Source: Hyphomicrobiales bacterium
GTDB lineage: Bacteria > Pseudomonadota > Alphaproteobacteria > Rhizobiales > Rhizobiaceae
Assembly: GCA_900467185.1 (NCBI GenBank)
Contig: UBPA01000003.1
Location: forward strand, 744,001 to 808,000
Reading direction: 5' to 3'
DNA: 64,000 nt
The number at the start of each line of letters is the position of its first letter. Position 1 is the first letter of the stretch. The notes below the pieces were generated by a model. The model had not been told where the DNA came from and did not search any database. It was given only the letters and a program-made list of their open reading frames with translations. A program made the position numbers and the translations under genes. This document shows positions 57,781 to 64,000 of this stretch, in pieces.

Positions 57781-57937
57781 AAACTGAAAAGCCTGCCGCG
57801 GGAGGAGGTGCGGCAGGCTTTCCAAAAGAACCGAACAGCGGCTGGGAGGAGGAGTGCCGCTATTCCTACAGGGGTCCGGGGAGGAGGATCGGAGCCCTGA
57901 AACTCGAAGGACGCGGGAGGAGGTGCGTGCTTCGATG
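57781..57937 (-). ncRNA. Candidate small RNA with four anti-Shine-Dalgarno hairpin loops
   Basis: Four hairpins follow one another, each with CCTCCTCCC in its loop on the minus strand. In transcript order the stems are TCGAAG plus inner CGC (57904–57935), CAGGG plus inner CCG (57869–57899), AGCGGC (57837–57861) and a 12-bp AAAGCCTGCCGC stem (57788–57821). The last stem runs into TTTTC and looks like an intrinsic terminator. A -10-like TATGAT lies at 57949–57944, so the transcript would be about 150–157 nt. The motif matches the alphaproteobacterial aSD-type RNAs known as αr14 and CcsR/cuckoo RNAs. Four loops in one unit is more than I remember for either. Confidence 0.75.
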
Positions 57938-58326
57938 AGGCTGATCATACGCGAAAACGGAAGATCCGAAAGTTGTTATATTGCAGTGCAGCTATGCGAC
58001 GGAAGCATACCTCGTGCGATGAGGACGACGATAACGGCTAAATCTTCATCGTTTCCTATCACGACCTCCGCACATTTGGAGGTATCGGCCGAAAGGCGGG
58101 ACCATTTCGAACAGTCTCTGCCGAAATGCGCGTCTCCCTCCTCGACCATCCCGATCTGCTTGCGACCAAAAAGGGTGGCGGAACGGGGCGGAAAACGTTA
58201 TCGCTTGCTAACCAGAAGTGCCATGAGCCCGCGGTCGCAACCCCGCAGGAAATTCATTGCTCTTTCTGAAAAATCATACATTCTCGCGCAAACGAGAATT
58301 CAGCCGGTATTTCTGCAGGAGCGACT
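57938..58326. other. Divergent intergenic region between the aSD RNA and the XRE gene
   Basis: About 390 bases without a supported gene. It holds the likely sRNA promoter (TATGAT at 57949–57944 on the minus strand) and a hairpin ACCTCC (58064–58069)/GGAGGT (58078–58083). CTCCCTCCTC lies on the plus strand near 58135, and there is a 7-bp inverted repeat at 58280–58299. Reading both strands I found no DUF1127 gene, which accompanies the Rhodobacter CcsR RNAs. Confidence 0.45.
58280..58299. promoter_or_regulatory. Inverted repeat before the XRE gene, possible operator
   Basis: ATTCTCG (58280–58286) and CGAGAAT (58293–58299) form a perfect 7-bp inverted repeat with 6 bases between. It ends 27 bases before the ATG of the XRE-family gene and could be its autoregulatory operator. 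This is inferred from position only. Confidence 0.45.
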
Positions 58327-58776
58327 ATGAACGCGAAGGCCCCCCATGCGATCGATATTTACGTTGGAGGTCGTGTTCGTGCGCGCCGGCTGATCCTCGG
58401 GATGAGCCAGACGGCGCTGGGCGACAGGCTGGGCATCACCTTCCAGCAGATCCAGAAGTACGAAAAGGGCGTGAACCGGATGGGCGCGAGCCGGCTGCAG
58501 GCCGCCGCCGATATTCTGAGCGTGCCGATCAGCTACTTCTTCCAGGACAATCCGAGCGACCAGACCCGCCCTGAGGCCGCCGATTTCGACGCGGTCAATG
58601 CGTTTCTGTCCACGCGCGAGGGCCTGTCGCTCAACAAGGCGTTCTCCTCCATCAAGAGCCCCGACATCCGCAAGACGGTCGTCGCCCTCGTGACCTCGCT
58701 GGCGCAGGGCGAAGAGGCTGCCGCCCGGCAGCCGGCGGATGCTTCCGCCGTGCAGGCGTCCGCCAACGCCTCCTGA
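58327..58776 (+). CDS. XRE-family transcriptional regulator (PraR-like)
   Basis: The 149-residue protein starts behind GCAGGAG. An XRE helix-turn-helix occupies residues 10–70: VGGRVRARRLILGMSQTALG, then GITFQQIQKYEKGVNRMGAS. A rhizobial-type C-terminal segment follows (FLSTREGLSLNKAFSSIKSP). The layout resembles PraR and related repressors. Its TGA shares a base with the ATG of the SARP-like gene, so the two regulators are made together. It probably controls the downstream YcaO–TfuA genes and itself. Confidence 0.9.
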   Translation: MNAKAPHAIDIYVGGRVRARRLILGMSQTALGDRLGITFQQIQKYEKGVNRMGASRLQAAADILSVPISYFFQDNPSDQTRPEAADFDAVNAFLSTREGLSLNKAFSSIKSPDIRKTVVALVTSLAQGEEAAARQPADASAVQASANAS

Positions 58777-60650
58777 TGTGCCCGCTGCGGCTGCAGACCT
58801 TCGGCAATCTGGCGCTCAAGAGCCGGAGTGGCGAGGACCTCGCCTTTCCGCAGAAGGCCCTGTTGCTCGTCTGCATGCTGCGCCTGGGCGAACGTCCCGT
58901 GCTGCGACGGGACGAAGCCTCGGCCCTGCTCTGGCCGGAGGCGGACCGGGAGGCGCAGCAGATCAATCTGCGCAAGATGGTTTCGCGCATCCGCAAGGCG
59001 CAGCTTGCCTATCACAGCGTGATTCTCGATATCGACGATACGTCCATCACGCTGGGCGATGACGGGCAGCGGCTGGTCGTGGACGCCGCCTGCTTCCGGC
59101 AAGACGACACGTCGCTCGACACCATGCTGGCCCTGCTGCGGGAGCGCTTCCTCGGCGGCAAGCTGCCGGACGGCCCGTTGCGTCGCTGGGCCGATTTGCA
59201 GGTCGATACGCAATATCACCTTCTACGCGCGCGCCTGCTCGCCTCGCCTGGCGCGACGGCTGCCGGCCCGGATATCGCGGCGATGCGGGAGGCGGCCTTT
59301 CTGCTCCTCGAACACAACGTTCATGACGAGCCGGTGCGGTCGCTTCTGGAGGCCGACGCTCCGTCGTCACAGCCGGCGATGCGCGCGACCGCCGACGGGC
59401 AGGCCCCGCGATCGGCAGCCACGCCGAGAAGCACGGCAGTGGACACGCGCCGGCCCGTCTATGCCGAGGTCATGCCGCGCGTGCAGCGCGCGCTGACGGT
59501 GACGGCATCGCTACCGCGGCTGGCGCTGCTGCCACCGGCCTTGCGGGCCGGCGCGTCGCGAACGCTGACCGGCACGGTCGCCGCCCTCATCGACGACATC
59601 GCCATCAGCCTCTGCACCCTGCGCGACATCTCGATCGTCGCGCCCCACACCGCCAAACGGATCCAGGAAAGCAACGACAAGATCGCTATGCTGGAAACGC
59701 ATGCCGTCTCCTATCTCGTGGATACGACCCTCTGCGCGGAAGGCCTGATGGTGCAGATCATCTTCGTGCCGCTCGATCGGGTCATCTGGGCGGAGCGCTT
59801 CGCCCTCGACGTTCCGTTTTCCTCGCATCGCAAGGTGATCGCCCGGATCATCGCGGACAGCATTGCCGCGGAGCTCAAGCGCAATCAGAACCCGCTGGTC
59901 GAGTACGAACACCATCCCGATGCCTATCGCGCCTATCTCTCCGGCGCCCGCCAGACGAAAGATCTCTCCCTGCCCTCCATTCGCGGTGCGCGGCGCGGCT
60001 TTCGCGAGGCGCTCCAGTATCGGCGGGACTTCGCACCGAGCTTCATCGGGCTCGCGCGCACCTATTCGCTGGAGTGGGTGCTGACGGCACGCGGCGACAA
60101 GAGCCTTCTCTTCAAGGCGGCGGATCATGCCCGGCTCGCCATCGCGCAGGATCCGGATGGCGCTGCCGGCTATAAGGAACTCGGCGTTGCCAAGCTGTAT
60201 CTCGGCGATCTCGACGAAAGCCTCGAGGCCCTGGCGCGCGCGGAAGCGCTCAGCCCGCATTATGCCGATGCGATCTACAGCTATGCCGACTCGCTCGTTC
60301 ATGCCTCGCGGCCCGACGAGGGGCTGCGCAAGATCCAGCGGGCGATCGAGCTCAATCCGCTCAGCCCCGACGATTATTTCTGGAGTGCGGCGGGCGCGAG
60401 CTACTTCGTCGGCCATTATCAGGATGCCATCGACTATATCGGCAGAATGTCCCACCCGTCCTCGGCCGACCGCCTGAGAGCGGCGGCCTTCGCCATGCTC
60501 GGCGACATCGCGATGGCGCGGCGCTACCGGCGCAAGGATCGTGAAGCCAACCCGCATTTCGACCTCGACCGCTGGCTCTCCGTTCTACCCATACGAGAAA
60601 CCTGGCAGAAAGAGCTTTACCGTGAAGGCCTTTCACGGGCAGGATATTAA
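58776..60650 (+). CDS. SARP-like regulator with TolB-like and TPR domains
   Basis: The 624-residue protein starts at ATG 58776, inside the preceding stop. Residues 1–80 resemble the SARP winged-helix (PLRLQTFGNLALKSRSGEDL, then SALLWPEADREAQQINLRKM). A TolB-like/CadC-type middle follows (AALIDDIAISLCTLRDISIV, FVPLDRVIWAERFALDVPF). The last third has TPR repeats (KELGVAKLYLGDLDESLEAL, AIELNPLSPDDYFWSAAGAS). SARP proteins activate biosynthetic clusters in actinomycetes. Here it precedes a precursor–YcaO–TfuA set. The effector is unknown. Confidence 0.85.
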   Translation: MCPLRLQTFGNLALKSRSGEDLAFPQKALLLVCMLRLGERPVLRRDEASALLWPEADREAQQINLRKMVSRIRKAQLAYHSVILDIDDTSITLGDDGQRLVVDAACFRQDDTSLDTMLALLRERFLGGKLPDGPLRRWADLQVDTQYHLLRARLLASPGATAAGPDIAAMREAAFLLLEHNVHDEPVRSLLEADAPSSQPAMRATADGQAPRSAATPRSTAVDTRRPVYAEVMPRVQRALTVTASLPRLALLPPALRAGASRTLTGTVAALIDDIAISLCTLRDISIVAPHTAKRIQESNDKIAMLETHAVSYLVDTTLCAEGLMVQIIFVPLDRVIWAERFALDVPFSSHRKVIARIIADSIAAELKRNQNPLVEYEHHPDAYRAYLSGARQTKDLSLPSIRGARRGFREALQYRRDFAPSFIGLARTYSLEWVLTARGDKSLLFKAADHARLAIAQDPDGAAGYKELGVAKLYLGDLDESLEALARAEALSPHYADAIYSYADSLVHASRPDEGLRKIQRAIELNPLSPDDYFWSAAGASYFVGHYQDAIDYIGRMSHPSSADRLRAAAFAMLGDIAMARRYRRKDREANPHFDLDRWLSVLPIRETWQKELYREGLSRAGY

Positions 60651-60677
60651 CGGCAGAATCGCTTGTCGATCCTGCCG
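60651..60677 (+). other. Imperfect hairpin between the regulator and the precursor gene
   Basis: CGGCAG (60651–60656) pairs with CTGCCG (60672–60677), with inner ATCG/CGAT after one mismatch. It starts directly after the regulator's stop and has no T-tract. It may be an RNA processing or stability element setting the level of the precursor mRNA. Confidence 0.4.
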
Positions 60678-60749
60678 GGACAGCCACTTCCGTCCTCAAC
60701 CAGAGGCGGCAATCGGTTGTCTTTTCATTCTCGCCATGAAGGAAATCGC

Positions 60750-60953
60750 ATGTCCAAAACTGTTGTTTTCGGCTTCCCCGGGGATAGCCAGCTCTATGTC
60801 GCCGATGTCGAGGCGGGCACCGTCAAGCCGCTCGAGGACACGGATGGTCGAGCCGGCGAACTGCGTTCGTCGCGCGCGCCGTTCATCCGCGGCGTCGATA
60901 TCGCCGTCGCACTCGATCCGGCCGACAAGGCCTTCTCCGGCCTCTTCGACTGA
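60750..60953 (+). CDS. Candidate RiPP precursor peptide (67 aa)
   Basis: ATG at 60750 follows AAGGAAATCGC. The 67-residue peptide starts MSKTVVFGFPGDSQLYVADV and ends DIAVALDPADKAFSGLFD. It is acidic, has no Cys and no signal peptide. It lies just before a ycaO gene whose TTG start is five bases after this stop, the usual place of a substrate peptide. A core cannot be defined by eye: thioamidation does not need Cys or Ser. It could also be a partner protein rather than the substrate. Confidence 0.6.
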   Translation: MSKTVVFGFPGDSQLYVADVEAGTVKPLEDTDGRAGELRSSRAPFIRGVDIAVALDPADKAFSGLFD

Positions 60954-60958
60954 CGCCA

Positions 60959-62134
60959 TTGCGCCTTCAGAGCTTCAACAGACAGTGCACCGCGGCCGAG
61001 ACCTTCGACCGCGTTGCACCTTTTCTTGCCGGTTACGGCATTACCCGGGTCGCCCGGCATACCGCGCTCGACCGGATCGGCATTCCCGTCTGGTGCGCCT
61101 ACACGCCGAACGCCCGATCCATCGTCGTGGCGCAGGGCAAGGGCGCGACCGATGCGGATGCGCGGACCTCCGCCGTCATGGAAGCGCTGGAACGGGCGAT
61201 CGGCTGCGATCCCGCCGTGGCGGTGACCAGAGCGAGCATGGCGGAGCTGACGCGGCGCGGACGGGCCTTGCATGCGCTGCCGGGATTGATCGCCTCCGGC
61301 CATGATCCGCTTTCGGCGGAAGACGAGACGGACTGGGTCGAGGGGCGGGATCTCGTCAGCGGCGAAACGGTCCTCGTGCCCTGGCAGGCCGTCGTCCTCG
61401 ACCGGACGATCCACGACAGCCGCTACTGGCAATCCTCCGACGGGCTCGCCTCCGGCAACACGCATGAGGAGGCGATCCTGCATGGGCTGATGGAGCGCGT
61501 GGAACGCGATGCGCATGCCCTCTGGCAGTTGCGCCCGCAGGCGGCCCGGCAGGCGCGCTGCGTGGCGCCGTCCTGTTTCGACGATCCCACCATCTTAGAC
61601 GCGGAACGCCGGATCGGCGATGCGGGGCTGACGCTGCGCCTGTTCGATGTCACGAGCGATCTCGGTCTTCCCTGCTTTGCCGCGTTTCTCGGGCCGGATG
61701 CGGCGCGTCTCGCGGGAAAGCGGCTGCGGCACGTCGATGTGACCTTCGGATGCGGCGCGCACCCCCTGCCCCGGCAGGCAGCCCTGCGGGCCATCACCGA
61801 ATGCGCCCAGTCGCGCCTGACCTATATCAGCGGCGCGCGCGATGACGTGTTTCCCGCCGACTACGACCGACCCTTGGCGGAAAGCATCTGGCACGCGATG
61901 ATGGCGGCACCCGTCACCCGCGCCTTTGCCAAGCGACCTGTGTGCACGCCCGAAACCCTGATCGGCCATCTCCACGGGCGGCGTGCCGGCTCGATGATCG
62001 CGGTGCGGCTCTCCCCTCCCGAGCTTCCCTTCGCCGTCGTCAAGGTTCTGGCGCCCGCGCTCGAAAATCCGGAGGGGAAGCGCCGGCAGCGATACGGGAC
62101 GCGCGCGCTCCGCCAGACACTGGTGCAAGGATGA
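60959..62134 (+). CDS. YcaO-family ATP-dependent cyclodehydratase/thioamide synthase
   Basis: The 391-residue YcaO protein starts with TTG at 60959, five bases after the peptide stop. YcaO ATP-binding residues are visible: TSAVMEALERAIGCD (Glu75, Glu78), EAILHGLMERVERDAHALW (Glu179, Glu182) and RAITECAQSRLTYISGARDD (Glu281, Gln284, Arg286). The C-terminus lacks the PxPxP tail of azoline-forming YcaO and there is no E1/ocin-ThiF partner. With TfuA next door, backbone thioamide formation is the likely chemistry. Confidence 0.93.
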   Translation: MRLQSFNRQCTAAETFDRVAPFLAGYGITRVARHTALDRIGIPVWCAYTPNARSIVVAQGKGATDADARTSAVMEALERAIGCDPAVAVTRASMAELTRRGRALHALPGLIASGHDPLSAEDETDWVEGRDLVSGETVLVPWQAVVLDRTIHDSRYWQSSDGLASGNTHEEAILHGLMERVERDAHALWQLRPQAARQARCVAPSCFDDPTILDAERRIGDAGLTLRLFDVTSDLGLPCFAAFLGPDAARLAGKRLRHVDVTFGCGAHPLPRQAALRAITECAQSRLTYISGARDDVFPADYDRPLAESIWHAMMAAPVTRAFAKRPVCTPETLIGHLHGRRAGSMIAVRLSPPELPFAVVKVLAPALENPEGKRRQRYGTRALRQTLVQG

Positions 62135-62141
62135 GACGAGC

Positions 62142-62873
62142 ATGAAAGTTCTGTTTGTCGGGCCAACGCTGCCGGACGCCGCGCGATGCGCGCCCGGCCT
62201 CGACATCCGGCCGCCCGCCATCCAGGGCGATCTCTATCGCGCGGTGCGCGATGGCGCCGTCGTGATCGGGCTGGTCGATGGCGGGTTCGAATACACCGCC
62301 CCTGTCTGGCACAAGGAGATCCTCTACGCCTTGTCCGAGGGCGTCGCGGTTCTGGGTGCCGCCAGCATGGGCGCGCTGCGGGCGGCCGAGTGCCGGGCCT
62401 TCGGCATGGTCGGCATCGGAACAATCGCGCAGGCCTATGCCGACGGCACGCTGGTGGACGATGCCGATGTGGCGCAGCTTCACGCACCGGCCGAACTCGG
62501 CTGGGCGAGCCTGACCGAGCCTCTGGTCAATATCGTCGCCACGCTGCAGCAGCCCCATCTGCCGGCCGGCTTCACGCCGGACCTGTGCGACCGGATCGAA
62601 GCGGCCGCGCGCCAGCTGCATTTCAAGGAGCGGACCTGGGCGGCCATCGCCGATCGCATCGACTTTCCGGACGCAGGACTTCGCACGAAGCTCGAAAAGG
62701 ACCTGAAGGCCAGCGCCTGCAACCGCAAGCGGGAGGATGCCCTGCTTCTGGTCGCAGCGATGACGGCGCATGCCGGCGAACGGTCGCCCGACCGGCCCGC
62801 TTGGGTCTTTCAGGAGACGACGCTCTGGCGCGACCTTCTGGACCGGGAAAATGCGAAACTGCTTATGTTTTGA
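62142..62873 (+). CDS. TfuA-like protein
   Basis: The 243-residue protein starts MKVLFVGPTLPDAARCAPGL, the FVGPTL hallmark of TfuA. PPAIQGDLYRAVRDGAVVIG, then FEYTAPVWHKEILYALSEG and VLGAASMGALRAAECRAFGM, are conserved. TfuA recruits or supplies sulfide to YcaO for peptide thioamidation (established for archaeal McrA and for thioviridamide-like and trifolitoxin systems). It follows ycaO by seven bases and ends the core operon. Confidence 0.95.
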   Translation: MKVLFVGPTLPDAARCAPGLDIRPPAIQGDLYRAVRDGAVVIGLVDGGFEYTAPVWHKEILYALSEGVAVLGAASMGALRAAECRAFGMVGIGTIAQAYADGTLVDDADVAQLHAPAELGWASLTEPLVNIVATLQQPHLPAGFTPDLCDRIEAAARQLHFKERTWAAIADRIDFPDAGLRTKLEKDLKASACNRKREDALLLVAAMTAHAGERSPDRPAWVFQETTLWRDLLDRENAKLLMF

Positions 62874-62985
62874 AGGACCTCTACCCGCTCGTGACAAGTC
62901 ACGCTTTGCATGTCACGGCAATGTCACGCGCGATTTCCTCCGTCAGCGTCTACAGTCATTCCGGGACAACGGAACGGCTTGGAAC

Positions 62986-63228
62986 ATGACACTCAGCAAC
63001 CCGCACGCGGAACAGATCGACGTCGCTCACGCAGAGCGAGACCCTCAGGAAGTCCGGGCCCTCGCCCGGTTGATCGTGTTCGCCCGGCAGAATGCGATCG
63101 ATCTCAATATGGAACATGCGGTGCATTGCCTCGATCTCGCTCTGCGATCGGTTCTGCAGGAAGGCGACAGCACCTTCGATGGTCTCGCCTTCCCCGATTC
63201 GAGCCTGCAGAGGCTGCGCGCACATTAA
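62986..63228 (+). CDS. Small hypothetical protein (80 aa) at the end of the RiPP cluster
   Basis: ATG at 62986 has only a weak GGAA upstream. The 80-residue product is helical and soluble: AERDPQEVRALARLIVFARQ, then MEHAVHCLDLALRSVLQEGD. I do not recognise it. It lies 112 bases after tfuA on the same strand and before a terminator at 63275, so it may be cotranscribed with the cluster. It could equally be an unrelated gene. Confidence 0.55.
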   Translation: MTLSNPHAEQIDVAHAERDPQEVRALARLIVFARQNAIDLNMEHAVHCLDLALRSVLQEGDSTFDGLAFPDSSLQRLRAH

Positions 63229-63274
63229 TTGCCGTCGCGGCTTCGCCGTCGGGCAGGTACGAACGGACACTCTC

Positions 63275-63302
63275 GCCTCGGCCTCCGGCCGGGGCTTTCT
63301 TG
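63275..63302 (+). terminator. Intrinsic terminator closing the RiPP cluster
   Basis: GCCTCGGCC (63275–63283) pairs with GGCCGGGGC (63287–63295), one T·G pair, 3-base loop, then TTTCTTGT. It separates the plus-strand cluster from the minus-strand ABC permease. Confidence 0.75.
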
Positions 63303-63327
63303 TCTCTGGAGATCGGATATCGGTAAT

Positions 63328-64000
63328 TCAGAGCCCCGCGCGGCGGCGCAGGCGGGCTTCCAACGCCGAGAGACCGTCGTAGATGAGAACGGCGAGCGCC
63401 CCGACGATCAGGCCGCCCTGGAGGATGAAGGCGAGGTTGTTGGACTGGAGGCCGGCGATGATGACCTCGCCCAGCGTCCGCGCCGCAACCGTGGAGCCGA
63501 TCGTCGCCGTGGCGAGGCTGACGGTGATCGACAGCCGGATTCCGGCGAGAATGACGGGGGCTGCGAGCGGCAGCTCTACCCGGAACAGGCGCTGCCTGTC
63601 CGTCATGCCGGCGCCCTTTGCGGCCTCCATCACGGCTGGCGGCAGGGTGGTCAGCGCCGTCAGGGTGTTTTCGAAAATCGGCAGCAAACCATAGAGAAAA
63701 AGCGCCACCAGCGTCGGCTTCTCCCCGAAGCCGAGAGCGGGCACCGAAAGCGCGAGGACGGCGACCGGGGGAAAGGTCTGCCCGACATTGACAAGGCTGC
63801 GCGACAGGGGAAGGAACTCCGCCCCGAACGGCCGCGTCACGAGAATGGCGAGGGTGACCGCGACCAGAATGGCCGCCGTCGTGGCGATCGCGACGATGCG
63901 CAGGTGCAGCAGCGTCAAGGTGAAGAGGCTCCCCTGATTGTAGATCGCCGGCGCATTGTCTTGCACCAGCGGCCTCAGGATCGGTTCGAAGACCGCCGGC
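63328..64000 (-). CDS. Osmoprotectant-type ABC transporter permease, cut at the window edge
   Basis: The frame is open through the right edge, so the true start is outside. At least 224 residues are visible. It has six or so hydrophobic helices and the BPD permease loop VMEAAKGAGMTDRQRLFRVELPL shortened here to its key part EAAKGAGM. The pattern VNVGQTFPPVAVLALSVPAL and IGSTVAARTLGEVIIAGL fits the OpuCB/YehW (glycine betaine/choline) subfamily. Partner genes would lie beyond the edge on this strand. Confidence 0.9.
   Translation of the reverse strand, partial: PAVFEPILRPLVQDNAPAIYNQGSLFTLTLLHLRIVAIATTAAILVAVTLAILVTRPFGAEFLPLSRSLVNVGQTFPPVAVLALSVPALGFGEKPTLVALFLYGLLPIFENTLTALTTLPPAVMEAAKGAGMTDRQRLFRVELPLAAPVILAGIRLSITVSLATATIGSTVAARTLGEVIIAGLQSNNLAFILQGGLIVGALAVLIYDGLSALEARLRRRAGL

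Noticed and set aside
57938-58326. DUF1127 small gene upstream of the aSD RNA, as in Rhodobacter CcsR loci
   Set aside because: No Arg-rich DUF1127-like frame could be read on either strand.

Overview
The window is GC-rich alphaproteobacterial chromosome, most likely from the Rhizobiales (Rhizobiaceae or a close family such as Aurantimonadaceae). The evidence is gene order rather than a marker search. The blocks cycM–kdsB–pheA–porin–nudC–HIT, then ffs–dnaX–ybaB–recR–mltB–rimP–nusA–ylxR–infB, follow the order known from Sinorhizobium and Agrobacterium. PmtA-type phospholipid methylation, DUF982, DUF1330, DUF2865, a TIGR02300 protein and an NDUFA9-like protein point the same way. I see no CRISPR array, insertion sequence, integrase or rRNA operon.

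Layout. 1–5.6 kb: the 5' end of a TspO gene, then an iron-uptake type cluster on the minus strand (imelysin, di-heme DUF1111 oxidoreductase, second imelysin, DUF1513) behind an Irr/ICE-like box. 5.6–15.4 kb: housekeeping genes, mostly minus strand (RsmB-like methyltransferase, RlpA, epimerase–queG–GST, uppP on plus, NDUFA9-like, DUF1330, pyrF–phosphatase–pmtA). 15.7–22.1 kb: DnaB-like ATPase, agmatinase-family protein, dnaN, rsmI–yraN, BON and DUF982 proteins, AEC transporter. 22.1–41.2 kb: the conserved information-processing block listed above, including the 4.5S SRP RNA just before dnaX, and ending at a perfect terminator after infB where rbfA–truB–rpsO–pnp would be expected. 41.3–49.5 kb: DoxX, SelT/W/H-family and YqaA proteins, phosphomannomutase, tRNA-Leu(CAG), two small unknowns, a 2-hydroxyacid dehydrogenase, an RNase D-type exonuclease and a nicotinamide phosphoribosyltransferase. 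49.8–57.6 kb: a large low-complexity protein, rpsA–cmk preceded by a LAS-type metallopeptidase-like gene, TIGR02300, tRNA-Ala(GGC), exodeoxyribonuclease III and a small frameshifted gene.

57.8–63.3 kb is the most unusual part. On the minus strand lies an approximately 157-nt candidate small RNA of four consecutive hairpins, each showing CCTCCTCCC (anti-Shine-Dalgarno) in its loop. Divergent from it runs a plus-strand cluster: an XRE repressor-like gene, a SARP/TPR regulator overlapping it by one base, a 67-aa candidate precursor peptide, a stand-alone YcaO, a TfuA protein and an 80-aa unknown, closed by a terminator. YcaO plus TfuA is the enzyme pair known for peptide backbone thioamidation, so this reads as a compact RiPP-type locus with its own regulators and no visible exporter or protease. 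The window ends in an osmoprotectant-type ABC permease cut by the edge.

Most assignments rest on recognisable motifs and synteny read by eye. No database search or folding program was run.
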